Of a DNA stretch of 64,000 nt, positions 9,030-22,400 are shown piece after piece (position 1 is the first letter of the stretch; each line of letters opens with the position of its first letter). The stretch is from Cyanodermella asteris (lineage: Eukaryota; Ascomycota; Lecanoromycetes; Ostropales; Stictidaceae). The DNA is taken from NCBI GenBank assembly GCA_900618795.1, contig UYJD01000006.1:197550-261549 (forward strand). Reading direction: 5' to 3'. A program made the translations under genes and the position numbers. The notes beneath the pieces were generated by a model that was given only the letters and a program-made list of their open reading frames with translations, was not told the origin of the DNA and searched no databases.

Positions 9030-10517
9030 TCATGCCTGCATATATCTCGCGCGTCTGCTTTCGTCCATGGGGTGACGCTTTGCATTGGCATGAGCGTTCG
9101 TAGGCTGGGCTTGTGCGATACCCAATCTGATTGCCTCTTGGACAGCCGACTCGGTCGCCTTCGCCGGGTCTACGGTCCTGCTCTCGGGCGCCACGGATGA
9201 CGGGGCGACTTGGCTAGCGGCGGCCCTCTTCGCATGACGCTGCATTTCTGCCTCGGCGTGGGTTTCGGCGTTGGCGGCGACGTTCTCGGTGTTCTCGACG
9301 TCGCGTTTGTCGTTATCGGCACCGTTGTTCTGGTATACCTTCAACTAACAAGGAGTCAGCAGTCTTCCACAGAGTCGGAACAAAGAAACACTCACGTCAC
9401 GGATGGCCCAGTAGGCGTCAGAGAAGGCGCCGGGATTGTTCTGGACATAAGACTGGCACGAGCCCATGTTGCTGCACTGCGGATCACTGCCAAAGACGGA
9501 GCCGGCCCAGTCGCCACAGAAGGTGGTATCGAAGACGAGTTGATGCTGCGAGAAGTGCTGGTCCCAGTTGCATCCGCCGCCGGCCCAGTTGGCGCTCGGC
9601 GACCCCCAGTTGGAAGGGTTCGGGTTGCCGCCGAACATGTCCCCCGGTGGCGGGTTTTTGGCGTTCCACCACCAGATCTTGATGCCTTGGGACGTCCACT
9701 CCATGGCCACTTGGGAGCCACCGTTGTTGTTCATAGTGGTTCCGTATGAGTACGTGTTGGTCTCGTGGAAGCTGCAGCCTGCGTTCCCATTGACGTTTGC
9801 GTCGCAGTTTTCGCTGTACGGGTTCAGAAGTCCGGCGCTTGGGCCTGTGATTGCGCAGTTTGGAGAGGTGTGGAGCGTCATGTAGTTCACGTTTTGGCTG
9901 TTCACGCCTGTGGGGGGTCAGTAACGTATTCGTGAGCCCACACGTCAGCGTCTGACTACCTTCGATGATGTCGATTTCGCCATTGTTAGGCCAGTTTCCC
10001 CCTAGCGTCCAGCTGAACTGGAAGTCAGCAGTTGATTCCCAGTATATCAAGTCGAAGTCGGGCGCGATGTAGCGCTAAATGCCAGTATTATTGAGGTGAC
10101 TTACAATGCTGGCCAGACCCCGTAGATAGAACTAGGCATGTGGGCCAGGTCGATCGTCACGAGCATATGGGTGTATGCCCGCTGGCTGCTTACACGCACA
10201 GACTGACGACCGGAACCAGAGGCAACATTGGAGTGATCCACGCCCATGTAGACCGTGTTGCCACTCAGACCAATGAGACCCCCATTCTGAGCAGTACCCT
10301 GGTCGACGTATTGAACATAGCCGTGGGTAGGATCACCTATTACGGTCAGTCCGGATGGGAAATTGGCAACACGATGTCATCACCCACCTCCAGTGTAAAA
10401 GTCCATTTTGTCGAAGAAGTTGCTCCCCTGGTAGTTCTCCACGAGCAAGTAGTTGGAAGCCAGGGCTGACTGCAGCAGACCGGCAACCGCCGTCACGGAA
10501 AAAAGACGGTATTGCAT
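9030..10517 (-). CDS. Secreted GH16 endo-1,3(4)-beta-glucanase with C-terminal tail
   Basis: Five exons on the minus strand: 10517-10388, 10336-10105, 10012-9960, 9907-9396 and 9344-9030, joined 1242 nt, 413 aa. Introns are 51, 92, 52 and 51 bp with GT-AG ends. The signal peptide (MQYRLFSVTAVAGLLQSALA) is followed by the GH16 start NYLLVENYQGSNFFDKMDFY. The active-site strand is rebuilt exactly across introns 2 and 3: PAFWTLG, then NGEIDIIEG, with the ExDxxE nucleophile and acid/base glutamates. The enzyme should cleave beta-1,3 or mixed-linkage glucan in the wall or outside the cell. The last exon adds about 100 polar residues after the catalytic domain, with three Lys-Arg pairs that could be Kex2 sites. 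An upstream ATG at 10580 only extends ahead of the signal peptide. Confidence 0.92.
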
Positions 10518-13500
10518 GACGGGCAACGAGGTACACAATGCCAGACGAACCAGAGAAGAGAACCAAAGAAGGAGAGACAAGGTTCAATGGGGCCTTGGGG
10601 TTACACCGCACGGTCGTGCAAGGTGCCAAGAAGGTCTGACAGGCAGATCTGTGGAAGATCGAAGACTGCGTTGATCCCAGAGACGAGGATCAACCTGAGG
10701 GACCCGGGAAAGGGGTGAGGTTTATATGCACGCCATCTCAGACATGCTCACCAGCCTCAAATGATCCACTGTGGATGCAGAGCGAGGACCAAGCCTACGC
10801 TTGGTTGCTCATCGGGTTTCCACGGTCTGTGACTGCGGTAGGTGGAGGACCATGGACGGCAACAGGAGTCGCGTGTGGGTTGCTCACCTGCTGCATTCGA
10901 CTCTTGGTTCCGACATGGAGTTTGGATGGTCAAGGGCGGCAGCCTTTCAGGCGACAAGACACCGACGGGAGATGGAGCTTGAAGAGGAATAGGCCGGTCA
11001 GTTCTGTAAGCATAAGTGACATTGTACGGGCCGCCGGCACCTAGAGTATATTTCCAAGAGTTCCCCTCGGCAGGGATGCATGGCTTTGAAGTTTGTGCTA
11101 TTGCATGTAACGACGAGGTGGCTTGCCAAAAAGTAGATGTGCGCTACTGCAACATGCCGTGGTTGATTATCTTGCTTCCCGCTCGACCAGACACCGTTGT
11201 TAGAAGAGAGAAGAAGTTAGACATTGTCCAGAACAGGGAGCTGAGACACCGCTTCATGCAGTGTGAAATGTACCCAATTTCGGGCTCCGCTTCCGCTCAG
11301 GGACAGCAAAGCCATGTCCAGAAGTCGGCTGATACATTCTCGAGGCACTATTACTTGCACACGCTCGGCAGTGGGGAAGCATCTGACAAGGGAAGGCTTC
11401 GGAAGGGACGAATCGGCAAGCACAAACGTGGTGTCGTGCAAAGCACGGTTTACTGTGATTAAGGGCGTGTGACCATGGATGGATTGAGGACCTGCCAGCA
11501 TTGATGATCTACATCAAGAGCAAGCCAAACCAATGCAGGCAGGCTGACTGAGCAATTTAGAGACCGATTCCGCACGGGAAATCGCAGACGGTTGAGCGGT
11601 TCCATGGGCGAATCAGGTGCCAGAAGGGACGCTGTACTCTTGTCGAAGCAAGCTAGAAGCGCCTGAGAAGAACGAAAGGGAGGCCGAGGAGACGCCAAGC
11701 CCAACGTACCAATAGGCGAGGTACAACAAGTCTTCGGTCTTGGTCACTAGCGGCATAAAGATGGGACGAAATACATTATAAGTGGTGGAAGCCTTTGATT
11801 GAGCTGGAGCACGAGGAAGTGTAGTCGAGGGCAGATCAGGAGGCGTGGCTGAGATCGACACGGCGAGCACCAATGAAATGGACTCGCCATCCTCATCGCC
11901 GGAAGTTGTCCAAACAGGGCGGATGCCCGATGCTGCAACAATTCCAGTATGGCCAAAGTATCATGCATGTACCTGTGTCGAATAAGCCGCCTTTGCCCGG
12001 CAGTCTCACCGACCTGGTCATTCGTTTGTAGTCTCACTCTGGCGCCTGAGGCCACGATCTTGGCTCGTAGGATGGTGCCGACAGGCATGTCACCGTCGAC
12101 TCCAGCATTATTGCGTCTTCAACTGTTCGGCGAGGACACGTTGTGGCTTGCTGCGGGTGAATTCTTGATCCATCATTTCTGACACTGCCGGACGCCGTTA
12201 CGCTGCCCCGCAGCCAGGAGGATTAAGCTGATTATGCCAATGTCTTGATACCGTCCAAACATGGGTCGAGAAGGGCTGCGATCCATGGCTGATGCCGACT
12301 GTCGAAGAATGTTCTGCGTCGTCCAAGGCTGAGATGGAACGTCGTATGTGAGATGGCAGATGCTGTACCACAGTATCGGCTCGTTGTTGCTGCATGAAGC
12401 TACTCCTCGACGGGCAACCTTCCTACTACCATTCTTCTCTCTCTCATTTGCGTTGAGCAAGGTGGTCGCCCCACATCTCACACACACCAGTATCTGTTCT
12501 TCGCTGGCACGCTGGATACCTGTGGTTGCCATAGCTTGCCTCGGCCGGGAAGGGTTTGCTGTTGCATGGGTACACTACCTTACAGTTTCAGGACAAATCG
12601 CACCGAGAAATCCCACCTAGAACTGAGTTCCGTCTTTGTATCTTAGAAAGTCGCACCAGGTTTGTGACAGATAAGACGTACTTTTGACGCATACTTTTGA
12701 CGTCGAAGGGTTTATTGTTACTGAGAGCGATAATCGATACATCCCACTTTCTAGCAGGAAGATGGTCATGGCAATTTGTTCGAAACAATTCCAAGCGTCT
12801 GTTTCTGTAACTGCCACTTACGTACAGCGACTTGTCAAGCCGCCGACGTGAGAGTGCGCCGGTACCAGTCGGCCATCGACGAAGCTGGTAGGAGCCCATC
12901 TACCTTAATCAAGGCCCAACAGCTTCTCCACAGTCTGGGGGATCACCTGCTGGCCCCGCTCGTTCATCGACGTGGTGGTTTGCTGCTCGGAACGAGACTA
13001 ACGTTACTGGCGATTCTGCCAAGCTGAGATTGCCAGACTCATCGACTCGAGCAGGCTAGAGGAACGATGGCCGATATTTTCCCTGTCCGCGCTCTGCCTT
13101 AATCTATTACTAATGGTGCTGTGCAGGTCAGATCATCTGATCGACGGGTCGAGGGTGACACTCGGGGCAAGTATCTCTTCTGGAACATCTACCCGTGCCT
13201 GGCCGATCATGTCGATCAATCTAAGCGCCTGACTACCGCCGATCAAATTTTGCAATTCGGCCTGTCTGCCTGGCAGAGAGTGTGCAGCTGTAGGCGGCCC
13301 GACAAAGTCAAGCTCTGCATCTTTGAAAACATACACAGAATTTCCAGGGCCTCATCCCTTGCTAAGGTTTGGGATTTGTAAGCAACGATTGCCCAGACAG
13401 ACACAATGAAACGGAGTCGGATACAATGAAGCAAGGTCCTCAGTTCAGACGGATGGTTTTGTTCAAACACTTTGAATCGTATCATGGACTGTCATTGCCG

Positions 13501-13682
13501 TCTCTTCCTTGGCCAGCAGTCTTTCTCCAATTCGCCGTCATCTCAATGGCCTCTCCTTCGTTGCCGCCCCTGAAACTCGTACGACGATACGCATCACGTA
13601 CAGCGGGACCTCCACTCAACACCGGTTGATCAAATTGCGGTTCGTTCCTCGAACCCATGGGCTCTCCCTGATTGTCTCTAGA
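10518..13682. other. 3.2-kb intergenic region, no gene recognised
   Basis: Contains the GH16 promoter (TATA-like box at 10721) and the 3' flank of the SLC4 transporter. The largest ORF (11016-11462, plus) has no family resemblance, signal peptide or convincing introns. A degraded or lineage-specific gene around 11.6-12.1 kb on the minus strand cannot be excluded. Confidence 0.4.
10721..10726 (-). promoter_or_regulatory. TATA-like box of the GH16 gene
   Basis: TATAAA on the minus strand, about 205 bp upstream of the chosen ATG at 10517. Only the motif and its position support it. Confidence 0.35.
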
Positions 13683-15708
13683 CTACGCGGGTGTGAATCG
13701 GCCCTCAGTTGTGGGCAGTGTATCGGATTCCACCTCTTCCCCGAAGTTGCCGCCAACGCTTTCCATGGTGAACGCACTCGCGGTTGGTGCGTCCAGGATG
13801 GAAAGCTCCTCCGCAGTGAAGTACTTGGGCATGACAAATGTTCTAAACGGAATCAACGCGAGAATTATAACCGGAAACCCAATGGCCGCGATCGTTTGTG
13901 TGATGGCAAAAGTAGCTCCGAATCCAATGAGCTCGATTGCCGTAAAGAGCCAGATCGCTTGTTGGCGCTTGATCCTCCGTAACGGCTCGCTGTTGGAGGT
14001 CAGGTTTTTGTCCTTGCATAGGAAGATCAGTTTCAGAGTTATGCCGTTTCCTTCCAATGCTTGGATTCCCATGACAAAGAACAAGCCAGCTAGAACGCCT
14101 TGAGGGATGAGATGTAGCACGACCAGCAGCGGTCCTGTCATTGTTCCCAGAGTAAGCAAGCCCTGGCAGAAGTTGCTCACCCGTTGCTCGACAACATGAT
14201 CGACAACACGGACCGTGTGTCCTTTGTTCGCGCCTGTTTCGTCCTTGTCCGCCTCTTGCCGTGTCACGCACAAAGAATTCGTGTGGAAAGGAGCTTGGGG
14301 AATGAGGCCATTCGGAAATGGAATACCGAGTAGCCCGGCAACACCGGTCGTGATCCCGAGAAGGAACAGATCCCAATGGAATCCGGCAGGTTTACGGAGA
14401 GGAAATTCGGTGCCCTGGGCGATCAGACTGGACACTGCGTTGGTTAGTGAGACGACGATCATCATGGACTCGAATGCAACCTACCGTTGTGATCGAAGTA
14501 GAAGAGGATGGTCAAAAAAATTGCAAACGGAATTGCGAGGAACACTTGGCCAACACTTATCTCCCAAAAGTCAATGAACCATCCGCGATCCTGCGTTGGA
14601 AAGAATGCCTTGCCGGTCGGCAAAGTATTCAGTTCAATTCCTCTCATACGGCCAATATGGACGAAACCTGTGAAGAATATGACCGTCAAAGGTGTGCCGT
14701 AATCCTCAATGAACTTGCGCACGTATCGTTGAAACAGATTGCTGTTGCCAATGATTCCACAGATATATGCTACCGCGGTCACCAGGAGTGCTACCATGAT
14801 CTGTAGATACGCAGACGCATCTCCAAGTGCCCACTGCCTTGTGAGTACCTGGATGCCCTTTTGCAGATAGATAAAGGCAACGTAGAAGCCAAAGGTATCG
14901 CAGGAGAATCGGGTGACATAGGTGAGGAAATTGCAAGAATTCGTTATGGCCAGAATCCAATGCATGACCAGCGACCAAAGACCGATCCAGCACATGAATG
15001 CGAAGTAATTGAAGCCATGAGGTACCACAATATCGTAGACGGTGTAGTTGAACACGGTGATGGGTCCGGTGACGCCGACAATGACGAGAGGCTGAGCAGC
15101 AAAGACGGAAAAGACGACAGCTCCGAGGACCGATGCTAGCAGGACTTCGTTGACGCCGAAACTCATGTTGGTCTTGTTGAACATGTCCAGGGAGAAGGCC
15201 AGAGCGGGAAGAATGCTGGGACGTTGTCAGTACGAACAAATGGGCAACAAACTCGATCTCGAAGAGTTCCGAACGTGGGCACAATGTCGTGGAATCCCAT
15301 GACTCCCAGGTAGACCGCAGAGGACTTTATATACTGCAAAGAAGATTCGGATATATACTTTGCAAAATACATGTATACTGTCGCTGGGATTACGCGATAG
15401 TCCCAAGCATCCAGCCAGTCACTTCCGTAGTATGGGGCCCTCCTCTTGATATCGTGCCACATGCCATGGAACAGTCGGATCTTCCACCAAGCTGGCTGCC
15501 GACGGCTGCTAGCTCGAGTACCATGAGTATTCTGTCGGGTAATGTGTTGCGCATCAGTGAGGCCATCTTGGCTGTCGCCAGGAGCTTCATCCGTAGAGCG
15601 AATTCGTTTGTGCCATGGATTCCTGCCCTTACGACCATGAGAAGGTACCGAAGCAGGCGTGCTCTCCACAGAGGGGTTTGTGATGGTAGCTGTGGTCGTG
15701 GTCGCCAT
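13683..15708 (-). CDS. SLC4/BOR1-type anion (borate or bicarbonate) transporter
   Basis: Three exons on the minus strand: 15708-15359, 15215-14485 and 14434-13683, joined 1833 nt, 610 aa. Introns are 143 and 50 bp. The N-terminus is a basic, Ser/Thr-rich cytosolic tail; then SDWLDAWDYRVIPATVYMY leads into the HCO3- transporter membrane domain. Family landmarks are LPALAFSLDMF directly across intron 1, FGVNEVLLASVLGAVVF, QPLVIVGVTGPI, and an LIPQGVLAGLFFVMGIQALE loop near the C-terminus. Yeast Bor1 exports borate and affects vacuolar protein sorting; this homologue is probably a plasma- or vacuolar-membrane anion exporter. Intron 1 is longer than the others, but only this join restores the family sequence. 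Confidence 0.92.
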
Positions 15709-18700
15709 GTCTGCGCGCTCTCGAGGGCTACAGCGGACTGTGTGCCATCAAGTCGCTCTATCGGTTAACATTACACAGCACATCATAGATGAGAAACCCG
15801 AGGCTGGGCAGAGATGCGGTGAAGCTCGTTATGGCGACAATATTGGTTAGCACGAGGCGGCAAAAAGCTTCATGGCTGCTGGAGAAGAGCGATGCCGTCA
15901 TAGCAGCCAAGCTCGCGTTGGTCCGAATGCGCTCGACGCCACGGAGGAGTCCTGTCGCAGATGAAATTCATATCATGTCCCACCAGGTGCTCGACGGCTC
16001 CCTCGTCTTCGATTCTGATAGGTCGGGTGTGATCAGGATATGCAGATACCTAGCAAGTCACTACTTTGCATGTCGTTCTTGGAATAGTCTTGAAGAGTTT
16101 GACACCGTGTACCTGCGATGCGACTTGTAGGTGTGCATCTTGGTGCACAATCGTTTCGAGCGCGATTGCCAGGCGTCACTAAATGTCAGAGAGCAGCTGA
16201 GACCTGTTAAAAGGATTGTAGAAGACCCTGTAATGGCAGAAAGCTCTCTGAGAGCGATCAACCTATCGCGACCGTTGCAGCAGGTCGACAAGCTTCTCAC
16301 GTCACATTAGCGAGCAATAATTTCAGTCTGCTCCGTGTACTGTTCCTGTTTGTCCAGAGAGAACGAGGTCTTGCTCGAGATCATTTTCTGCGTCTGTCCT
16401 GCCGCGTGGGCGAAGTACATTTGTTGGGTCTGATTTGTTCCGCCCATAGCTATCGATTGCAGGATATTTCAGACCGGCACGAAGCCAGAGCCTTCTTGAG
16501 TATTTGCAACAAATCGAACATCCGACCATGGTACTCTGTCTCACTTATCAACGTTGCCATGTGCACGAGCCTGGGCTCTAGAAGCGAATGCGCAAGGGTT
16601 TCCTATTTTCTAGTCATGTTTCAGGACTCTCAACCGTTTGCGCAACAGTCATCAACATGAAGCAACGGTTGCTTATTACAGCATCAGCGGCTTCGTAGTA
16701 ACCCGACTCACGTTCAGTCTGACACGAAGGTCATCTCAGCTTCAGCTCCAAAAGCGCCAAATACTACTCGTTTGCCGCGTTGATTCATAGTGCGACTTCA
16801 AACTGCTAGTGGCTTGCGATACGGTTGCAGGACCGTCGCAAGAGTCCAGGATCCCGGGGTCTCTTTGAGTGGCTTAGGCGCCACAACCGCCTTCTGCGTC
16901 TGCATTATTCCGCCGATACAGGGGCGTTTCAGGCTCTCGCAGACGGTCGCTGACCCCGAGCCGTGTGCTTCACACGCCATCAGTCTTCCACCCCTGTTCC
17001 GCCTTATGGTGATCAAACACTTCGCGGTCGAATAGTGATGGCATTGGCTATAGACCTGGTCGGCGGCGAAGTAATCACTGCATCTTTCTGCCGCACCTGA
17101 CGTGTTGTCCCGATCTGACTTGGCCCTGTGAACAGCATGGCCATCTGGAAGTGTCCTGGGAATTCGAAACGGCCATGCTTGCGGCCTGTTTCAAAGAGTC
17201 AAGTCAGAGAGCTTGATGACTTGGATAGATTGTGGATGGTTGCGAGATGGCCAGGAAATCGACTTGTTGGTCTGTCCCCAAGCATTTCGACAGTCTTCGG
17301 TGAGATGGCATACAGTAAATGGGTTGCGGTGCTTCAAAATTAGCACAGCTTGTGGGGGCCATTCTATGATCATCACGCTATCTCTCCGCGCTGAACTTGA
17401 GCGAAGGTTAGGAGAAACATTGTCGAAGATGATAATATTATGCAGTAATGATCCGAGAATATACAGCTGATGTACTGAAGGCAAGAATTCCCAATTTATT
17501 GACTCGAGAATCGAGATTCAGAGCATAAAAAACCGTAGCTGGCACAATAATCAATACCGTTGGCGCTTGTCGTCCTGCAAGTTCATGATCAAGAACAACG
17601 GACCTGACATGATCTGTCTGTCAGTCTCGTCCTGGGCTCGTTTCCACCGCTCGGTCGCCATGTTGAGACCTCTACTCCGTACACGCGTTCTTTCCCGTTA
17701 CGATGCCCACCTGTCCGATCGTGACTCGATGTTTTCACCGATTCTGTTCAGACCGTTCAGTGCATGCTGCAATAATGATGCGATCACGCCTGCTCCTGCT
17801 CCATCGAGTGCATCCTCGAGCACCCTACAGTCCACTAGGCAGCTTCTGTCGAAAGCGCCCCGGGACCAAAATCTTGCCGCTCGTTGACAGGTCGTTCCCT
17901 TTGCAGATCGCAATAAGATCCACCAAAGATCGCCGACGTATCGGCTGCTGAAGCACCACTGGGCAACAGGTCCGACCGGACAGTGACAGGAGCTAGGAAG
18001 CTTCGCTGGGTCTACTGTCTAGCGGTCGGCCTGGTCTGGTCGTCGCGGGAGGCCGCTGATTGCTGGGGGACGTTGTCGCCGTCGCAGTCGCAACGCGGGC
18101 GTGGACGAAGTAGATAATATCGGAAGAGGATGACAGGTAGCCAACCAGCTCGCAGGACGCAGGCGAAGAGTACGACTTTCCCGTGCGACACAGTCAATGA
18201 CAAGGCCGGGCGTCAGCGCGGGAGCAATATGGGCCGACTTCAAAGGCTGAAACGCGGCGCTTCGCTCACGCTGCAACATCAGATACTCCTATTCTTTGTC
18301 GCAGCGCAGCATCCCAACCAACCACGGCAGCGCATCTCAGCTCCCATGACGAGCTCCACCTCCCCTGGCGATCACTGTCAATCGGCATTACACCACAGCG
18401 AAGTTGGCTGTCGCCAAGCAAGCTTGTGACTTGTTTGCTCTCTGGGGCGAGCACCGGCCCTGCAAATAGCATCGCTCACTCGCTGCTGCTGCAACCAAGC
18501 CCCATGTCACTAAGCTCATGGAACACTCCGTTTCATTTCCCTTCCTTTGACGTCCCTTAAAGAACCGCTTTGTCCTCGCTCCGTGGTTTCTCTTTTTCCT
18601 TCTTCTCCATCAAACTTCTTCACAGCAGATAGCAGCAAGTACTGTACTGGTCTTCGGACGTCCACTCTCTTAACCAAACGCTCACCACATACGCTCTCTA

Positions 18701-18773
18701 ATAATACCCCTTATTTCCAACAACTTTCCGATTCTCCAGCAGATCAACTTTATCCCAACCCAAATCAGTCAAA
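15709..18773. other. 3.1-kb intergenic region, nothing recognised
   Basis: Divergent upstream regions of the SLC4 transporter and the GPI-anchored protein. Short ORFs in all frames have no family resemblance. Pyrimidine-rich sequence around 18580-18640 probably belongs to the promoter or 5' leader of the GPI protein. Confidence 0.45.
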
Positions 18774-19451
18774 ATGAAGTACTCTCTTGCTTTCGCTGCT
18801 GCCATCTCCGGCGCCTTCGCCGCCACCTTGAAGCCCATTGAGTACGGCTCTCCCATCAGCTCCACCAGCGCTGCCGCCGTCACCACCACCTCGGCCCCGG
18901 CTGGCCCGTCCACCTCGACTGCCTTCGTCACCGACGTCGAGACCATCTACTCCTGCGGCCCCGAGGTGACCAGCTGCCCCTACCGCAGCACCACCCCGGT
19001 CCAGTCCGTCCCGGCCACCACCGAGATCAAGACCACCGCTCCGGCCACCACCGCGCCGGCTACCAGCAAGCCTGCCACCAGCGCGACCCCCAACACCAGC
19101 GTCCCGGTCGTCTCCGTCCCGGCCACCAGCCAGGTTCCCCAGAGCTCCGTCCCGGCTCCCCCGGTCCCGGTCCTCAGCACCCAGGTCATCGAGACCTGCG
19201 TCCCGACCACCATCTACCAGACCATCACCGTCACCAGCCAGGCCGCCAAGACCACCCCGGTCGCCACCAGCAAGGCTCCCTACGGCACCGCTCCCGCTCC
19301 CTACCAGCCCACCGGCGGTGTTGCCAGCGGCACCGGTGTCGGCCCCCGCCCGTCCACCACCGCTCCCATCGTTCAGGGCTCTGCTTCCGGCCTCTCCGTC
19401 TCTTTCAGTGGTCTGGCCCTGGTTGCCGCCGCTGCCGTTCTCTTCGCATAG
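18774..19451 (+). CDS. Ser/Thr/Pro-rich GPI-anchored cell-wall protein
   Basis: Intronless, 225 aa. The signal peptide (MKYSLAFAAAISGAFA) is followed by a long Thr/Ser/Pro/Ala-rich stretch with PATT and PATS repeats suited to heavy O-mannosylation. Four cysteines sit in two short islands: a pair in IYSCGPEVTSC near residue 62 and one in VIETCVPTT, with most others absent. The C-terminus has a small-residue GPI attachment region (GSASG) followed by a hydrophobic tail ending VAAAAVLFA. It should be attached to the plasma membrane or wall glucan. Codon use is strongly C-ending, as in highly expressed fungal genes. The protein type is clear from composition; no enzymatic domain is present. The AT-rich sequence after the stop looks like the 3' UTR. 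Confidence 0.85.
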   Translation: MKYSLAFAAAISGAFAATLKPIEYGSPISSTSAAAVTTTSAPAGPSTSTAFVTDVETIYSCGPEVTSCPYRSTTPVQSVPATTEIKTTAPATTAPATSKPATSATPNTSVPVVSVPATSQVPQSSVPAPPVPVLSTQVIETCVPTTIYQTITVTSQAAKTTPVATSKAPYGTAPAPYQPTGGVASGTGVGPRPSTTAPIVQGSASGLSVSFSGLALVAAAAVLFA

Positions 19452-22400
19452 AGCTCCTCTTCTCGGGTAGATATTGAGCAGCACGACGATACTTTAATGC
19501 ATGAGAACGTTGATACACCGCGCTTTCGAAAAGAAGAGCACCTTCCCGCTGTGAAGGTTGCAGGAGATGGCATCGGGATTGAGGCATGCAGGACTTTCTT
19601 GTTGCTTGTATTTGGTACAAAGCGTTGAATATAGTTGTAGCTTGGGTTTGAATGATTCTTGAAAATAATACAAAAACATCACAAAATAAAACGTCCAGGG
19701 TTGTGCAAATGTGGGACAAGTACGTTTTCGCCCTCGTTATTTGGAGACGTGAATCGCCCGACAGATTGATGGTTCCTCAAAGACCAGACTGTTCAACGTC
19801 GTCTACAGCGTTAACGTACATGCAAGAAGGGCAATTGTCGCTAGCTCGGCCTTCGAAATCGTAGCTCATCGCTCTCAGTACTCCTGTCCAGTAGTCCACG
19901 CGCGCATCCGGTCGAGGTCGGATTGCCGACACGATCCAGGATCTGAACACCGCCCATTCCGCAGTGACCTCGAATTTCACAGATGAGACTCAATCCGAGA
20001 AATCGGCACCGCTGTCCCTTGCCACACACAGCAAAACCCCATGCGACGCGCAAATCGCACAACTACATTTGTCAACAATATACACGGCAAAAATCCTCCC
20101 AAGTGTATTGCGCAACTACAAAACTAGCGAGAACAAGCCACCAGCCTCAAGAGACGGCTCGGCAGTGCAAACAACGAAAGTAAAAAAGACAGCAAACACT
20201 TCTTTTCCGAGCCGGGTTTGCAAAGTCAGCGCTACAGCCCGGAGAGCCGCCGATGGCTGTTTGCAAGTCAGCATGAAAGATGGTGTAGGACGACAGACTG
20301 TGGGACGAGCAAGTAGATATGCCGTGCTAGCGTGCTGCATACCAAGTACATGCAGTTGTGGCGGCTGCGAAGCGCCTCGGCTGAGATTGTGGATGTGTGG
20401 GTCCGGTTTGCATGCACCTCGCCACCGGTCGAGGCGCCTTCAGAACCATTAAAGATGGAAGTAAAGTCTGTAACCGCAGTGAAAACCTGTTGTGATGCAG
20501 AAACTTGCTATGGTTAGTTCGACTTCACTTCTGGCCCGAGGCAGTATCCATAACTAGCGAATGTTGCCTCGGTCGCTTTCCCTGGCAGCATGCATGATTG
20601 TGATTGAGATCTCGAGTTTACAGAGACTGTGCATGTGCTTGGAGGTGAGGCTGTGTGGCTTTGACGGGATCAGCTCATCTCCGTGGCAGCGGCGTCTCTT
20701 GAATCTGCTACATCTTTCGAAACCTGGAGGTAGCCATCGTAGAGGCCATGTTCGCGGCACAGAATCTGAGCGCAAGCACGACTCCTTGCTGGGCCGTACT
20801 GAGGTCTCAACGGAGCTGTCACTTTTGCTTGAGTTCTTACTCTTCTCGAGACAGAGGGCATCTAAGCTTGTCTCTTGGTGACCCGACGTTCGGATCTCGA
20901 GGCAATTGGCCTGTGTAAGTGAGCCCGATGGTCATCTTTACGGTCATGCGAGGAGAAGAGACGGCTGGACAGCCATCCTTGCGGCGAGGACCGGCCCTCG
21001 TCATGACCACGGATGTTTCGAAGCCGAATTACCGTTCGTTCTGGTCAAGCAGCAAGGTTTTCGAACCGCCAGAACGAGAGAACCACTCTGCGGCTCTGCA
21101 TGTCTCAGTCTTCGGTGTCCACAAAGGCCAAGTACAGGCCAACCTTCAAAGCCTAGCTGAGCATGATCCAGCGGTCGAGAACAAAAAGTCGAGGACTGGC
21201 GGCGACGAATATAGATTGCCCCAATTCACTGTCAGTAGCTCCGGCCCGCCAGCCCGAGGCCGTGGGAATGCGCTGTAAAGATAGTCCCGGCAGACGAGAA
21301 TTCTCCGCGATGCCCCGGACGTGGAAAGATACGGGAGCGATTCCGTTGGGCGGTGACGCGCATGGAGAGTCGTCTGGTGATGGCTGAGCTCACACAAGTC
21401 GAAACGATGGAGTTCAGGGACGTGGGGACGACACTCTTTACTCTTTGCTCTTTAGCTGCAGTTGGCGCTGACAGTCGTGTGGACCCGCTGCCGTCATGGA
21501 GGCGTCGACGACCGGGCCCGGCAATCGACCTGACAAGCAGTAAGGTGAGCGACGAGGCCGCAAAGGGAAAAGCGAACGTCGTGTCAGAAGATGCTTGCAT
21601 GGGACTTCATTGGTGGAGCGGCCGAGAGAAGACAAGCAGGACAATCAGCTTCGCCGTTTTCTCTCGTGCCGACCGTCGGCTGTGCAGCCTCCTTTGCGCG
21701 ATTCGACAAAGTAGTCAACTACTACAGTGCAAGTAATCCCTGTCCAGAGACCGGACGGAAGAGTTGCGTGAGTGATCAGTATACAGATGCCATCGTATCC
21801 CACTGCTACATGTACAGTGCTGCAACTCTCGTCCTCTGTTTCATATCCGCCCCTGCTCCCCTGGACTGCACCTCACTCAAACAGTGCCATATCGCTCTAT
21901 ACGACTGTAACTACTCGGAGGACCGACCTGCGGAACGAGCACGCCCTCAGCATCGCGAAGCATTCTGTTGTTGAAGCAAAAAACCCCGACTTCGCCCAGA
22001 AATTTGTCGGGCTTCGTCTTCTTCTCCAGCTTTGCAGGTCTTTGCCCGGACGCCGCCTACGACGACGATAATACCATGTTTTAATGAGAACTCTACTGTT
22101 TCCTTAATTCGCAATCCCAAATCCATATTTACCTCCGGGCTGCAACTCTGACGCCCGCTACCGCGCTTCGCAGGTCGCCTCCTCCCCTCTTGTTGGTCTG
22201 CTCCGTAAGTGGCTCTGTTCGTCGGCTGTGGCCTTGTGTAAGCCTCCCGGATCAAAGACAAGATTAACGCAATATCCACAGTGGCCACCACCGCCCAGCA
22301 AGCAAAATAAGCTTGAACCTCGGTCCCGGTCCGTTCGACGGTCGTTTGCGGGTACTCGCTGCGCCAGAATAGCACAGCCAACCGGTTCACCAGCAAGAAG

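Noticed and set aside
8508-9033. Repeat-containing peptide precursor on the minus strand (VSAHIGS-like or CIRSHRIDE-like repeats)
   Set aside because: Copies 2 to 5 keep the same frame, but every frame is interrupted within the array and the base changes show no codon pattern. There is no signal peptide or dibasic spacing.
11016-11462. 148-codon plus-strand ORF in the long intergenic region
   Set aside because: No family motif, no signal peptide, and an unbiased amino-acid mix.
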